DNA of 64,000 nucleotides from Sphingomonas sp. KR3-1 (GCF_040049295.1 NZ_JBDZDQ010000001.1:868001-932000), one strand, 5' to 3'; positions 1-8,311 are shown, counted from the first letter of the stretch. Notes: generated by a model not told the origin, from the letters alone. Program-made: numbers and translations.

Positions 1-895
1 CGAGGACCAGTATCAGGTCAGCGGCGTGCGCCGGGCCGGCGGCGAACATTATTCGAGCGCCCGCGAATATGCCGCTGCCGGCGAGATCGGCCAGGGCCGT
101 GGCTATCGCGGCGACTATGGCGGCACTTCTGGCTACGGCACGTCCGGCTATGGCCGCGGCAGCTACGGCCAGGGCGGCTATGGCACTGACTGGGATCGCG
201 GCAGCCGCGATTATCGCCCCGATCGCAATAGTTGGGAAAGCCCGCGCGGCGAATATAACCGCAGCTATGGCGGTGGAAATCGCGGCGGCTATGACCGTGG
301 TCCTGACGCGGACCGCGGCTTCCTCGATCGCGCCGGCGACGAGGTTCGCTCCTGGTTCGGCGACCGCGAGGCCGAGCGCCGTCGCGAGGAGGACATGCGC
401 TACGATGCCCGCCAGGCGCGCGAGGACCGCTTCGCCCAGGGGCCGGACGAGCATTATGGCAGCTGGCGCCGCGAGCGGATCGCCGAGCTGGACAACGACT
501 ATGACGAATATCGCCGCGAGAACCGCCAGCGCTTCGAGAGCGAGTTCAACAACTGGCGCACCGATCGCCAGGGCCAGCGCGAGGGCCTGCGCCGGGTGGG
601 CGAGCATATGGAAGTGGTCGGGTCGGACGGCAGCCATGTCGGCACGGTCGACAAGATCCGCGGCGACCGCATCCTCCTGACCAAGGGCGACAGCGATGCC
701 GGCGGCCATCACCATTCGATCCCGTCGCGCTGGATCCAGTCGGTCGACGACAAGGTGACGCTGCGCAAGACCGCCGACGAAGCAAAGGCGGCGTGGAAGG
801 ACGAGGAGCGCTCGGGCGCGCTGTTCGGCGGGCGCGAAGACCAGGACTGGAATCGCGACCGGAACCTGAACCGGAGCTTCTCCGGGACCTACTGA
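1..895 (+). CDS. Gly/Tyr-rich protein with C-terminal DUF2171 domain (5' partial)
   Basis: The frame is open to the left edge of the window, so the true start lies outside; the first in-frame start-like codon (GTG at 26) has no ribosome binding site and is not believed. The N-terminal third is low-complexity, rich in GY, GS and GRG tripeptides. A charged central section starts with an SWFGD motif followed by an arginine/glutamate-rich helix. The last ~80 residues (HMEVVGSDGSHVGTVD onward) resemble DUF2171, a small PRC-barrel-like domain of unknown role common in sphingomonads. No signal peptide can be judged. Function unknown; the disordered Gly/Tyr head plus a compact tail suggests a cytoplasmic stress or binding protein, but that is inference. 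Confidence 0.8.
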   Translation, partial: EDQYQVSGVRRAGGEHYSSAREYAAAGEIGQGRGYRGDYGGTSGYGTSGYGRGSYGQGGYGTDWDRGSRDYRPDRNSWESPRGEYNRSYGGGNRGGYDRGPDADRGFLDRAGDEVRSWFGDREAERRREEDMRYDARQAREDRFAQGPDEHYGSWRRERIAELDNDYDEYRRENRQRFESEFNNWRTDRQGQREGLRRVGEHMEVVGSDGSHVGTVDKIRGDRILLTKGDSDAGGHHHSIPSRWIQSVDDKVTLRKTADEAKAAWKDEERSGALFGGREDQDWNRDRNLNRSFSGTY

Positions 896-923
896 TCCCC
901 AGATAACAGATGTGAGCAGAACT

Positions 924-956
924 GGGCCCGGGAGCAGTTCCCGGGCCCTTCTTTTT
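924..956 (+). terminator. Rho-independent terminator after the DUF2171 gene
   Basis: A perfect 10-bp GC stem (GGGCCCGGGA / TCCCGGGCCC) with a short GCAGT-type loop is followed by TTCTTTTT. It lies 28 nt after the stop codon at 895 and just before the convergent hydrolase gene. Confidence 0.9.
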
Positions 957-962
957 GAGGAC

Positions 963-1874
963 TCAGCCGGCGAGGAACGCGGTCAGCGCGGCCTGGAATG
1001 CCGCCGGCTGGTCGAGCATGATGAAGTGCCCGCTATCGCCCACCCCGATCACCGTCACATGCGGCGCACCGGCATATTCACCCTTGTAGAGCGGCAGCAC
1101 CGCCGCCTCGCCGCCGCGCATCGCGGTCCAGGGCACGAGCACCGTGATCGGCGTGGCGATATCCTTGAGCTGCGGGCGCAGATCGGTCTGCAGATCCTCA
1201 TAGATCGCCTGGCCCGAGACGCGCATGTCCGCCTGCGCCGACCAGGCCGCCACCTTGGCCTGCGACTCCGGCTTGAGCGCGTTCTGGCGGGCGATCGCCT
1301 GGCCGACTGCCGCGGGGAAGGGCTGGCCGTAGAGCCCGGCCATCTGGGCCCGCATCGCCTCGGCCTGGGGCTTCACCGACTCCACCGTCGATCCCGGGAA
1401 GAAGGCCGAGCCGACAAAGGGCAGCGCATCGACGATCAGCGCCTTGCCGACATCGCCGGGATGCACCCTGGCGAGCATCAGCGTCACCAGCCCGCCGAGC
1501 GAATGGCCGACCACCGCCGGGCGGCCGAGCTTTCGGTCCGCGATCAGCTTGTGGAGATCGGCGACCATGCCGTCGAGGATGCCGGGCTGGAGGTTGGCGC
1601 CGGGCGCGTCGCCGCCAAAGCCGTTGACCTGGACGAGATAGACGCTGTGCCCCTTGGCAAGCTCGGGCGCGACGCCGTCCCACACCGCGCGCGGGCTGGA
1701 AAGGCCGGGGATCAGGATCACCGGGCTGCCCTTGCCGATCACCTGCACCGAGATGTGGTCCATCTGGATGAGGGTCGTCTGGGCGGATGCGGCGGCGGCA
1801 TGCGCGGCGGGGAAATCGACGATCATCGGGATGCTGGCGGTGGCGAGCAGCGCGAAGGCGAGGCGACGGATCAT
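963..1874 (-). CDS. Secreted or periplasmic alpha/beta-hydrolase
   Basis: 303 aa. The start at 1874 gives a signal peptide (MIRRLAFALLATASIPM... ending near AHAAAASA). Alpha/beta-hydrolase landmarks follow: HISVQVIGKGSPVILIPGLSS (oxyanion-hole strand), the nucleophile elbow GHSLGG, an aspartate in the VLVPWTAMRGG region and the late histidine in GVGDSGHFIMLDQP. The ATG overlaps the TGA of the upstream XRE regulator by 4 nt (ATGA), so the two are translationally coupled and the hydrolase is the last gene of a three-gene operon with a membrane protein. Substrate unknown; such enzymes are esterases or lactonases. The longer ORF that starts upstream runs through the regulator gene and was rejected. 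Confidence 0.88.
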   Translation of the reverse strand: MIRRLAFALLATASIPMIVDFPAAHAAAASAQTTLIQMDHISVQVIGKGSPVILIPGLSSPRAVWDGVAPELAKGHSVYLVQVNGFGGDAPGANLQPGILDGMVADLHKLIADRKLGRPAVVGHSLGGLVTLMLARVHPGDVGKALIVDALPFVGSAFFPGSTVESVKPQAEAMRAQMAGLYGQPFPAAVGQAIARQNALKPESQAKVAAWSAQADMRVSGQAIYEDLQTDLRPQLKDIATPITVLVPWTAMRGGEAAVLPLYKGEYAGAPHVTVIGVGDSGHFIMLDQPAAFQAALTAFLAG

Positions 1875-2080
1875 TGCTTGGGCTCCTTGGCGGGATTGGT
1901 GAAGATGTCTTCGATGGCCAGGCCGAACAGGTCGGCGATCTTGAAGGCGAGCGGCAGCGACGGATCGTAGCGGCCAGTCTCGATGGCGTTGACGCTCTGG
2001 CGCGAGACCTCGAGCCGTTCGGCCAGGTCCTGCTGGCTCCAGGCGCGCTCGGCGCGCAGCACGCGGAGGCGGTTGATCAT
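1871..2080 (-). CDS. Small XRE-family transcriptional regulator
   Basis: 69 aa consisting almost only of a helix-turn-helix domain: LRAERAWSQQDLAERLEVSR then QSVNAIETGRYDPSLPLAFKIA, the classic XRE/Cro-CI pattern, ending in the IFTNPAKEP tail typical of short YozG-like repressors. Such proteins usually sit beside a small membrane protein and repress their own operon. Here the membrane-protein stop overlaps this start (ATGA, 2077-2080) and this gene's stop overlaps the hydrolase start. A perfect 16-nt palindrome at 2506-2521 upstream of the operon is the likely binding site. Confidence 0.92.
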   Translation of the reverse strand: MINRLRVLRAERAWSQQDLAERLEVSRQSVNAIETGRYDPSLPLAFKIADLFGLAIEDIFTNPAKEPKQ

Positions 2081-2484
2081 GCCCCGTCCCCGGCCGCCGC
2101 GAACTTGTTGACGCAGGCGCCGAGGCCCAGCCCGGCGAACCACAGGATCGCGGCGTAATAGGCATAGACATGCGGCACGAGGTCGAAATTCTCGAGGAAG
2201 CCCCATGCCGTCGCGATGCTCATCGCGAAGCCGGTGGCAATCAGCGCCTGCCGCGTGACCTGCATGCGCAGATATTCGTCGCGCTCCTCGATCAGGTAAC
2301 GGCCAAGGACGAAGAACACCCCGATGACCGGGAAGGCCGGCAGCAGCCCGGCGACATAGCCGAGCGGCCCGTGCAGCGGGTGATGGTTGTGATAGGCGAC
2401 GACGCCGACCAGGATCAGGGCATAGCCGATCATCAGCAGGGTCACCGACACCGTATAGCGTTTCTGGGCGCGGTTCATTGCCAT
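2077..2484 (-). CDS. Small four-TM membrane protein of an XRE operon
   Basis: About 135 aa with four hydrophobic segments (VTLLMIGYALILVGVVAY, PLGYVAGLLPAFPVIGVFF, ALIATGFAMSIATAWGFL, VYAYYAAILWFAGLGLGA) and a charged loop RYLIEERDEYLRMQ between the second and third. The start at 2484 has AAAGGA about nine nt upstream; the in-frame ATG at 2493 touches the same AAAGG and has no proper spacing. First gene of the operon with the XRE regulator and the alpha/beta-hydrolase. This membrane-protein/short-XRE pairing is widespread, but the function of the membrane partner is not known. Confidence 0.85.
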   Translation of the reverse strand: MAMNRAQKRYTVSVTLLMIGYALILVGVVAYHNHHPLHGPLGYVAGLLPAFPVIGVFFVLGRYLIEERDEYLRMQVTRQALIATGFAMSIATAWGFLENFDLVPHVYAYYAAILWFAGLGLGACVNKFAAAGDGA

Positions 2485-2505
2485 GAGTAGCATCCTTTGC
2501 AGTTT

Positions 2506-2521
2506 GTAAAGCGAGCTTTAC
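2506..2521. promoter_or_regulatory. Palindromic operator of the XRE operon
   Basis: GTAAAGC-GA-GCTTTAC is a perfect palindrome with 7-nt arms and a 2-nt centre, 22 nt upstream of the ATG at 2484. A short symmetrical site next to a small XRE repressor gene is the expected place for autoregulation. The pairing of regulator and site is inferred. Confidence 0.7.
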
Positions 2522-2581
2522 GCCACAAAACATGCAGTGTCAATTGTGCTTTCCATATCGGAAAGCAAACCAGACCAAATG

Positions 2582-2773
2582 CTAATCGAGCTTTGCCTCG
2601 GGATCGGCCTCAAGATCGGAATCGAGGTGCCAGCCATGCAGGTCGCGGAACATCGGCTTGCCGCATCCCTCGCACCAGGATCGATAGGTCATGCCGTCGT
2701 CCCAGGCACGGCCGCGGCTGCGGCGGTGACGGCCGAACAGGCAATAGAGTGGCTGCAGCAAGCGCATGGGCAT
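2582..2773 (-). CDS. Small CxxC protein, conserved hypothetical
   Basis: 63 aa from the ATG at 2773, which has GGAG about eight nt upstream; a longer reading from 2821 lacks this. The sequence MPMRLLQPLYCLFGRHRRS is followed by a basic stretch, then SWCEGCGKPMFRDLHGWH, a single knuckle-like CxxC. Proteins of the form FGRHRRS...CxGCGxPM recur as small unnamed proteins in sphingomonads. Possible metal or nucleic-acid binding, not shown. It stands alone between the XRE operon and the Mur ligase, same strand as both. Confidence 0.65.
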   Translation of the reverse strand: MPMRLLQPLYCLFGRHRRSRGRAWDDGMTYRSWCEGCGKPMFRDLHGWHLDSDLEADPEAKLD

Positions 2774-2863
2774 GGCGTGCTCTCCGGAATCCCGGTGGGA
2801 TGCTGGCATCTTCACGCGCAATGTCTACGGTTTTCCGCAGACATCCTGAAATATTGCCAATTT

Positions 2864-4261
2864 TTAATGCGCTAGCCGCGCGAGCATCTCCGCCGCGAGC
2901 TGGCTGAGCGTATCGTCGCGCGCGCCCATCAGCACGATCCGGTCGCCCGGCCGGGCGGTGGCGACCAGGTGCGCCGCCGCTGCCTCGCGCTCGGGAATGT
3001 GCAGCGCGTTGCGTCCGGCAGCGGCGATATCGGCAACGATGTCCGCGCTGGTCACTTCGCGGCTGGTGGTGCCGCCCTGATAGACCGGATCGGGAAGCAC
3101 GAGCAGGTCGTCTGGGCCCATCTTCTCGGCGAACATCGCGACCAGCTCGCTGCGCATCACCTTGAGCGGGCCATAGCCATGCGGCTGGAACATCAGCAGC
3201 AGCCGCCCCTCGAACGCGTGGAGCGTATCGAGCGTCGCGGCGATCTTGTCCGGGTTGTGCCCGAAATCGTCGATCACGGCGATGCCGTTCACTTCGCCGA
3301 TCAGCTCGAAGCGGCGCTTGAGGCCCCGGAAACCCTGGATTGCCTGCGCCGCATCCTCGATCGCGATCCCCGCCGCCACCGCCGCGCCGATCGCCGCCAG
3401 GGCATTCGAGACATTGTGCCGGCCCGGCACCTGCAGCGTCACCGGGATCGAGGCCTCGCCTTCGCGCGCCAGCTCGAAGGAGATGCCGTAGCGCTGCTCG
3501 CGCAGGTTGATCGCGGTCAGGTCGGCGGGGCTGCCGATCGCGAAGGTCACCAGCCGGTCGCGCGGCATCGTCGCCGCGAGCAGCGCGCCCTCGCCATTGT
3601 CGAGGTTGATCACGGCCCGGGCCGATCGCGCGATGAAGGCGCCGAACAGCTCGATCAGCCTGTCCATCGGCAAATGGTCGAGGCTGACATTGTTGAGCAC
3701 CGCCACTTGCGGACGATAGAGCGCGATCGAGCCGTCGCTCTCGTCGACTTCGCTGACATAGGCGCTGCCCTTCCCGACCAGCGCGGTGGCGAAGGGTGCG
3801 TCCGGGGTGACGAAGTTCTTCATCACCGCGCCGTTCATCACCGTGGGGTCGCCGCCGAGCGCGTGGAGGATCCAGCCGATCATGCCCGTCACGGTCGACT
3901 TGCCGCTCGTCCCCGCCACGCCGATCGAGGCCGGGGAGGCGTTGAACAGCGCGGCATTCAGCTCCGCTCGCGTCATCCGCACATTGCCGAGCTCGGTCGC
4001 GCGGCGCGCATCGGGCACGGTCTCCTCGATCGCGGCGGAGGCGACGACGATCTGCTCGCTCGAGGTGATTCCGCTGCCGTCCTGCGGGAACAGGCCGATG
4101 CCGCTCGACTTGAGGAAATCGAACTTGGCCGGCAGCCGGCCCGAATCGAGGCTGCGATCCGATCCCGCCACGGTGGCGCCCTGCCCCGCCAGGATCATCG
4201 CCAGCGGCATCATCCCCGAGCCGCCGATGCCGACGAAGAAGTAAGGTTTGCGATGCTCCAT
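2864..4261 (-). CDS. Mur ligase family protein (MurC/Mpl type)
   Basis: 465 aa, the length of MurC and Mpl. The N-terminus has the nucleotide-sensing loop [15 protein letters not shown], followed by the ATP P-loop [14 protein letters not shown], the SEVDESDGS acidic strand, NNVSLDHLP and the C-terminal [10 protein letters not shown] motif. These ligases add an amino acid or a peptide to UDP-N-acetylmuramate in the cytoplasm. It faces an LD-carboxypeptidase gene across only 40 nt; LdcA trims recycled murein tetrapeptide to tripeptide, and Mpl attaches tripeptide to UDP-MurNAc, so a recycling role is more likely than being the only MurC of the cell. The substrate choice between alanine and tripeptide cannot be read by eye. 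Confidence 0.88.
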   Translation of the reverse strand: MEHRKPYFFVGIGGSGMMPLAMILAGQGATVAGSDRSLDSGRLPAKFDFLKSSGIGLFPQDGSGITSSEQIVVASAAIEETVPDARRATELGNVRMTRAELNAALFNASPASIGVAGTSGKSTVTGMIGWILHALGGDPTVMNGAVMKNFVTPDAPFATALVGKGSAYVSEVDESDGSIALYRPQVAVLNNVSLDHLPMDRLIELFGAFIARSARAVINLDNGEGALLAATMPRDRLVTFAIGSPADLTAINLREQRYGISFELAREGEASIPVTLQVPGRHNVSNALAAIGAAVAAGIAIEDAAQAIQGFRGLKRRFELIGEVNGIAVIDDFGHNPDKIAATLDTLHAFEGRLLLMFQPHGYGPLKVMRSELVAMFAEKMGPDDLLVLPDPVYQGGTTSREVTSADIVADIAAAGRNALHIPEREAAAAHLVATARPGDRIVLMGARDDTLSQLAAEMLARLAH

Positions 4262-4301
4262 ATGCTCGCGCTATCGGAAATTCGAAGCGAAGGGGCAAGG
4301 C

Positions 4302-5135
4302 ATGCGCATTGGAGTGGTGGCACCGGCACGGACCGTCAGCAGGGAATCCTCGCTGCGGCTCTCGGCGTTCATGGCACTGACCTATCCCGAGCACGAGATC
4401 GTGTTCCACCCGCAATGCTATCTCGAATGGGGCCATTTCGCCGGCACCGACGAGCAGCGCGCCGCAGCCTTCCTCGAATATGCCAATGATCCGAGCTTCG
4501 ACGCGATCTGGTTCGCGCGCGGCGGCTATGGCTCGAACCGCATCCTCGACATGGTGATGCCGCAGCTCGGCCCCTCGGCCCGCCACAAGACCTATATCGG
4601 CTTCTCGGACATGGGCTTCATGCTCGGCGCGCTCTACGCCGCGCGAGTCGGCCGCCAGGCGCACGGCTCGATGTCGTCGGGGCTCGGCCTCAAGGACGAG
4701 GGCATTTCCGAAGGCTGGGTGCTCGGCTGGCTGATCGACGGCGACAAGCGCGGGCTCGAGCCGGCGCTGGCCGACGGCCGCCCTGCCGCGGCGTTCAACC
4801 TGTCGATCCTCAACGCGCTGATCGGCACCAAATACCTGCCCGACCTGACCGACCATGTCCTCTATGTCGAGGAAGTCGACGAGCCGCTCTACCGGATCGA
4901 CCGGATGCTGTTCCAGATGGCGCACGCCACCCAGCTCAAGGGCGTGGCGGGGGTGCGGCTGGGCGCGGTCAGCGCGGTCAAGGACAATGGCGAGGCCGGC
5001 GGCAATTACAGCTTCGGCGAGACGATCGACGAGATGATCGTGCGCTGGTGCCGCGACATGGGCGTGCCCTATCTCGGCCGCGCCGAGATCGGCCATGTCC
5101 GCCTCAACCGGGTGGTACCGTTCGGGCTGATCTGA
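4302..5135 (+). CDS. Muramoyltetrapeptide (LD-) carboxypeptidase, LdcA family (S66)
   Basis: 277 aa; the ATG at 4302 follows AGGGGCAAGG, and the upstream in-frame extension runs into the divergent gene. Family S66 marks: RGGYGSNRILD (residues 73-83), YIGFSDMGFM with the nucleophile Ser102, the VEEVDEPLYRIDRM glutamate segment and a late histidine (GHVRLNR, near 265). These form the Ser-Glu-His triad that removes the terminal D-alanine of murein tetrapeptides. No signal peptide, so it acts in the cytoplasm on recycled peptides. Divergent partner of the Mur ligase. A little shorter than E. coli LdcA. Confidence 0.92.
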   Translation: MRIGVVAPARTVSRESSLRLSAFMALTYPEHEIVFHPQCYLEWGHFAGTDEQRAAAFLEYANDPSFDAIWFARGGYGSNRILDMVMPQLGPSARHKTYIGFSDMGFMLGALYAARVGRQAHGSMSSGLGLKDEGISEGWVLGWLIDGDKRGLEPALADGRPAAAFNLSILNALIGTKYLPDLTDHVLYVEEVDEPLYRIDRMLFQMAHATQLKGVAGVRLGAVSAVKDNGEAGGNYSFGETIDEMIVRWCRDMGVPYLGRAEIGHVRLNRVVPFGLI

Positions 5136-5210
5136 GCCTACCCGTCCGGGTCTTCCGCCCGCCGGCGCGCCTTCCTATCTGCCGGCAAGGCTGAACACGG
5201 AGCGAGCGAC

Positions 5211-6224
5211 ATGGCGATCAAGGACATCCTTCCCGGCAAGCTGGGCTTCGGCACCGCGCCGCTCGGCAACATGTTCCGCGACATCCCCGAGGAAGAGGCC
5301 CGCGCCACCGTCGATGCCGCCTGGGACCAGGGCATCCGCTATTTCGACACCGCCCCGCTCTACGGCGCCGGCCTGGCCGAGATCCGCCTGGGCGAGGTGC
5401 TGGCCGGGCGCCCGCGCGAAGACTATGTGATCAGCACCAAGGTCGGCCGCGTCATCCTCGACGAGCTGGAGGATATCAGCGCACGCGACCAGGGCGAGAA
5501 AGCCGGAGTCTTCGCGCACGGCCGCGCCAACAAGGTGGTCAACGACTATTCGTCCGACGGCACGATGCGCGCGATCGAGGGCAGCCTGAAGCGGCTCAGG
5601 ACCGATCATGTCGAGATCGTCTTCGTCCACGACCTGGCGCAGGATTTCTACCGCGACGAATGGGTCGATCGCTTCGCCGAGGCGCGCAAGGGCGCCTTCC
5701 GCACGCTCGACAAGCTGCGCGACGAAGGCGTGATCAAGGCCTGGGGCCTGGGCGTGAACAAGGTCGAGGCATGCGAGCTGCTGCTCGATCTCGACGAGCC
5801 GCGGCCCGACGGCTTCCTGCTCGCCGGGCGCTATACGCTGCTCGATCACGACCGCGCGCTGCAGCGGCTGATGCCCAAGGTCGCCGAGCGCGGCCTCGGC
5901 ATCGTCGTCGGCGGGCCCTACAGCTCGGGCGTGCTCGTCGGCGGCGCGCATTTCGAATATGCGCCGGCCCCGCAGGCGATGCTCGACAAGGTCGCGCGGA
6001 TCAAGGCGATCGCGGACCGCCACGGCGTGAGCATGAAGGCGGCGGGGCTGCAATTCTCGCTCGCCAATCCTGCCGTCGCCGCGGTGATCCCGGGGGCGAG
6101 CAAGCCGAGCCGGCTGGCCGAGGACCATGCCGCGCTGAGCGAAGCCATCCCGGCCGACTTCTGGCGCGAGCTGCGCACGGACGGCCTGGTCTCGCCCGAC
6201 GCCCCGCTGCCGATCGACGGGTGA
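5211..6224 (+). CDS. Aldo/keto reductase, D-threo-aldose 1-dehydrogenase-like
   Basis: 337 aa TIM-barrel oxidoreductase. The catalytic tetrad is visible: Asp in YFDTAPLYG, Tyr in the same motif, Lys in YVISTKVGR, and His in VEIVFVHDLAQ. The family of D-threo-aldose/L-fucose 1-dehydrogenases and pyridoxal 4-dehydrogenase shares the start GFGTAPLGN and the VNDYSSDG insert. It would oxidise a sugar or other aldehyde with NAD(P). A good ribosome binding site (CGGAGCGAG) precedes the ATG. It is monocistronic, between LdcA and a convergent methyltransferase. Exact substrate not assignable. Confidence 0.88.
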   Translation: MAIKDILPGKLGFGTAPLGNMFRDIPEEEARATVDAAWDQGIRYFDTAPLYGAGLAEIRLGEVLAGRPREDYVISTKVGRVILDELEDISARDQGEKAGVFAHGRANKVVNDYSSDGTMRAIEGSLKRLRTDHVEIVFVHDLAQDFYRDEWVDRFAEARKGAFRTLDKLRDEGVIKAWGLGVNKVEACELLLDLDEPRPDGFLLAGRYTLLDHDRALQRLMPKVAERGLGIVVGGPYSSGVLVGGAHFEYAPAPQAMLDKVARIKAIADRHGVSMKAAGLQFSLANPAVAAVIPGASKPSRLAEDHAALSEAIPADFWRELRTDGLVSPDAPLPIDG

Positions 6225-6259
6225 ACCTCCTTCTCCCTCTCCCGGAGGGAAGAGGGCTA

Positions 6260-7660
6260 TTAGGCCTTGCGCGCCCACAGGTGGAACATTCCCGCAAACA
6301 GATGCGGATGCGCTGCCTCGACCGCATCCCATAGCGCGAGGTCATGCCGGTCCGCATCGCCATGCATCGCGGCGAAACGCGCCTCCGCCTCGGGCGGCGC
6401 ATCGAGCATCAGCAAGTCCAGCCCCGCCACCGCCAGCATCTCCCCGATCGCCGGCAGGCGATACCAATGCTCGCGAACGTGGAAGCACAGGTCGCGGCAG
6501 CCGCTCGTCGTATAGAAATCGTCGCTTTCGCGGAGGCGCGCGAGCGGCGCGTCTGCGGGCAGCGACAGCACGTGCGCACGGAAGGTGCGGATGTCCCAGC
6601 CCTGGGCGGCGATCGCGCGATGCGCCTCGGCCACCCAGGCGCGCGCCCGCTCGCTGTAGAGCGCGATGCGCAGCACCCCGCCGGGCGCCAGCGCGCCGGT
6701 AAGCGCCGCGAGCCCCTCGTCGGGCCGCTCCATATGGTGGAGCACGCCGGTGCTGCTGATCAGGTTGAAGCGCTGGCCGAGCTGCGCGACGTCGAGGATA
6801 TCGCCCTGGACGAAGCGGACATTGTCCACGCCGAGCCGGCTCGCCATGCGCTGGCCATAGGCGAGGCTGGCTGCGCTGAGATCAAGCGCGGTGATCGCGA
6901 GCAACGGATCCATCCGCGCCATGTCGATCGGCTCGAACCCGGTGCCGCAGCCGGCGACGAGGATTTCGAGCGGCTCGGCCTGCGGCGCACCGAGCGCCGC
7001 GAGATGCTGCGCTATCGATACCGGATGCGGCACCGGCGGCGCGCGCCAGCGGGGATAGGGATTGGTTTCGTACTGGGCGCGCACGGCTTCGGAAACGACG
7101 CGATCTTTCCCCTCCTCTTTTCCCGGCGAAGGCCGGGGTAAAAGAGAGGGTATATTCTCAGCGAGCTTCCGCTCCGCTTCGATCTCGGCCGCCCCCGCAA
7201 GCGGAACCCCCAGCCCCTCTCCGCCCCACACATACTCACTCGCGAACGCCTGCACCGCCAGCGCCTCGCGCAGCCCGGCGGGCAGTGCCTGCCCCGCCAG
7301 CCAGACCAGCCGCGCCTCCATCGCCGGATCGACATTGATGCAGCGGGTGAGGAATGCCGCCCACAGCGCATCCTCCGCCACCACCAGCGTGGGGTATTTC
7401 ACCAGCAGCATGCGTGCCGCCGTCCGCGCGAGCGTCTGCGGGTCGACCGATCCGGCGTGCAGGCAGGTAACCAGGTCCGCTTCGAGCTGCTCGGGCCAGC
7501 CGGTGAGCGCCATCCCCGCCAGCAGCCGCGCATAGGCCGGCGCGACGCCCTCGACATCGAGCGCCAGCGCGCGGCTCAGCATCGGCAGCGCCTGGCCGTA
7601 CTGGCGCTGGCGCACCGCCGTGTCCGCCATCGCCAGCAATTGCGCGATCTCAGCCCGCAA
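6260..7660 (-). CDS. Class I SAM-dependent methyltransferase with helical N-terminal region
   Basis: 466 aa. Residues 1-165 are helical and TPR-like (MADTAVRQRQYGQALPMLSRALALD). A proline-rich linker at ~171-186 is encoded by a palindromic repeat (see separate entry). Then comes a methyltransferase domain: YETNPYPRW, motif I ILVAGCGTGFEP, motif II ALDLSAASL, FVQGDILD and the post-motif STGVLHHMERP. The YETNPYPRW entry is seen in a sphingomonad and cyanobacterial group of TPR-methyltransferases of unknown substrate. The start overlaps the 3' end of the VOC gene by 11 nt, so the two are probably cotranscribed. Confidence 0.86.
   Translation of the reverse strand: MRAEIAQLLAMADTAVRQRQYGQALPMLSRALALDVEGVAPAYARLLAGMALTGWPEQLEADLVTCLHAGSVDPQTLARTAARMLLVKYPTLVVAEDALWAAFLTRCINVDPAMEARLVWLAGQALPAGLREALAVQAFASEYVWGGEGLGVPLAGAAEIEAERKLAENIPSLLPRPSPGKEEGKDRVVSEAVRAQYETNPYPRWRAPPVPHPVSIAQHLAALGAPQAEPLEILVAGCGTGFEPIDMARMDPLLAITALDLSAASLAYGQRMASRLGVDNVRFVQGDILDVAQLGQRFNLISSTGVLHHMERPDEGLAALTGALAPGGVLRIALYSERARAWVAEAHRAIAAQGWDIRTFRAHVLSLPADAPLARLRESDDFYTTSGCRDLCFHVREHWYRLPAIGEMLAVAGLDLLMLDAPPEAEARFAAMHGDADRHDLALWDAVEAAHPHLFAGMFHLWARKA
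7112..7149. repeat. Palindromic repeat inside the methyltransferase gene
   Basis: An imperfect hairpin (CTCTTTTcCCGGC-gaa-GGCCGGGGTAAAAGAG) lies in frame in the coding sequence, encoding a Pro/Gly/Lys linker between the two domains. A close relative lies outside genes at 18152-18185. Confidence 0.65.
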
Positions 7661-8003
7661 TGCGGCCGATCCGCACCAGGGTCCCGTCGGGATCGCTCAG
7701 CGCAAACTCGTAGCAGCCCCAGGGCTTGAGACTCGGCCCTTCCGGCTCGAGGATCAGCTCGCGCACGCCTGCGGCCACCCCGTCGACATCGTCGGTGTAG
7801 AGATAGATGCCGAACGGATTGTGCCCCGGCACCAGCCAGCCGAGCACTGCCTTGTTCAGGTGCAGGTGCCAGCCCTTGCCGTCTTCCAGGATCTTGTAGT
7901 CGCCGTGATCGCTGGTCAGCCGGAAGCCCAGCCGCTCGTAAAAGGCCAGGCTCGCCGCCAGGTCGTTGCACGGCAGGATCGTGGTCGCGCGGTGGTTTTC
8001 CAT
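7650..8003 (-). CDS. VOC-family (glyoxalase/bleomycin-resistance) protein
   Basis: 117 aa from the ATG at 8003, which has GAGAGG upstream; the longer frame to 8072 runs into an intergenic repeat. One betaalphabetabetabeta unit is visible: ATTILPCNDLAASLAFYERL, GWHLHLNKAV, GIYLYTDDVDGVAAG and CYEFALSDPDGTLVRIGR. The family includes dioxygenases, lyases and antibiotic-binding proteins; the C-terminal D-P-D-G-T-LVRIG pattern is usual. Substrate unknown. Upstream partner of the methyltransferase with an 11-nt overlap. Confidence 0.85.
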   Translation of the reverse strand: MENHRATTILPCNDLAASLAFYERLGFRLTSDHGDYKILEDGKGWHLHLNKAVLGWLVPGHNPFGIYLYTDDVDGVAAGVRELILEPEGPSLKPWGCYEFALSDPDGTLVRIGRIAG

Positions 8004-8065
8004 GTCGAGCCTCTCTTGTTTCGCCTGCGGCTCCAGATTGAGAGCCAAACGAATATCTGTTTTCC

Positions 8066-8147
8066 TCGTCACCCCGGCCTTGCGCCGGAGTCCCGCTATT
8101 TCTGTTGCGGGAAGAAGTGGGATCCCGGCGCAAGGCCGGGATGACGA
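8066..8147. repeat. Intergenic inverted repeat
   Basis: Two outer arms (TCGTCACCCCGGCCTTGCGC on the left and its near-complement ending GGCCGGGATGACGA on the right) enclose an inner CCCGC/GCGGG pair. It resembles the repeat at 31803-31830, which shares the CGTCA(T)CCCCG...GGGATGACG ends. Confidence 0.75.
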
Positions 8148-8185
8148 AGATGTTCCCCAATCTACGCCATCTCGAAACAGGCTTC

Positions 8186-8311
8186 CAATGTAGGATTTTG
8201 TCTGTCACGCCCTTGTGCATGGGCACGGCGCGATTTTTTCGAGCGCATCGGAAAACCGCCCCTCCGCCCACGTCCCAAAGTGAAATGATTTGCCCCGACT
8301 CCCTTCACTTT
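8186..8311 (+). repeat. Two-part conserved element, copy A (upstream of thrS)
   Basis: CAATGTAGGATTT (8186-8198), 78 nt of unconserved sequence, then a 35-nt block at 8277-8311 that starts AAAGTGAA and ends TTCACTTT (perfect 8-nt inverted ends). The reverse-strand copy upstream of glnD has the same 13-mer, a 79-nt spacer and the same 35-mer with a single mismatch. The block ends 97 nt before the thrS start. Confidence 0.8.

Noticed and set aside
2610..5096. Minus-strand ORF of 828 aa
   Set aside because: It runs across the Mur ligase and the LD-carboxypeptidase in the wrong frame, and its sequence is Arg/Pro/Ala/His-rich shadow typical of high-GC DNA.
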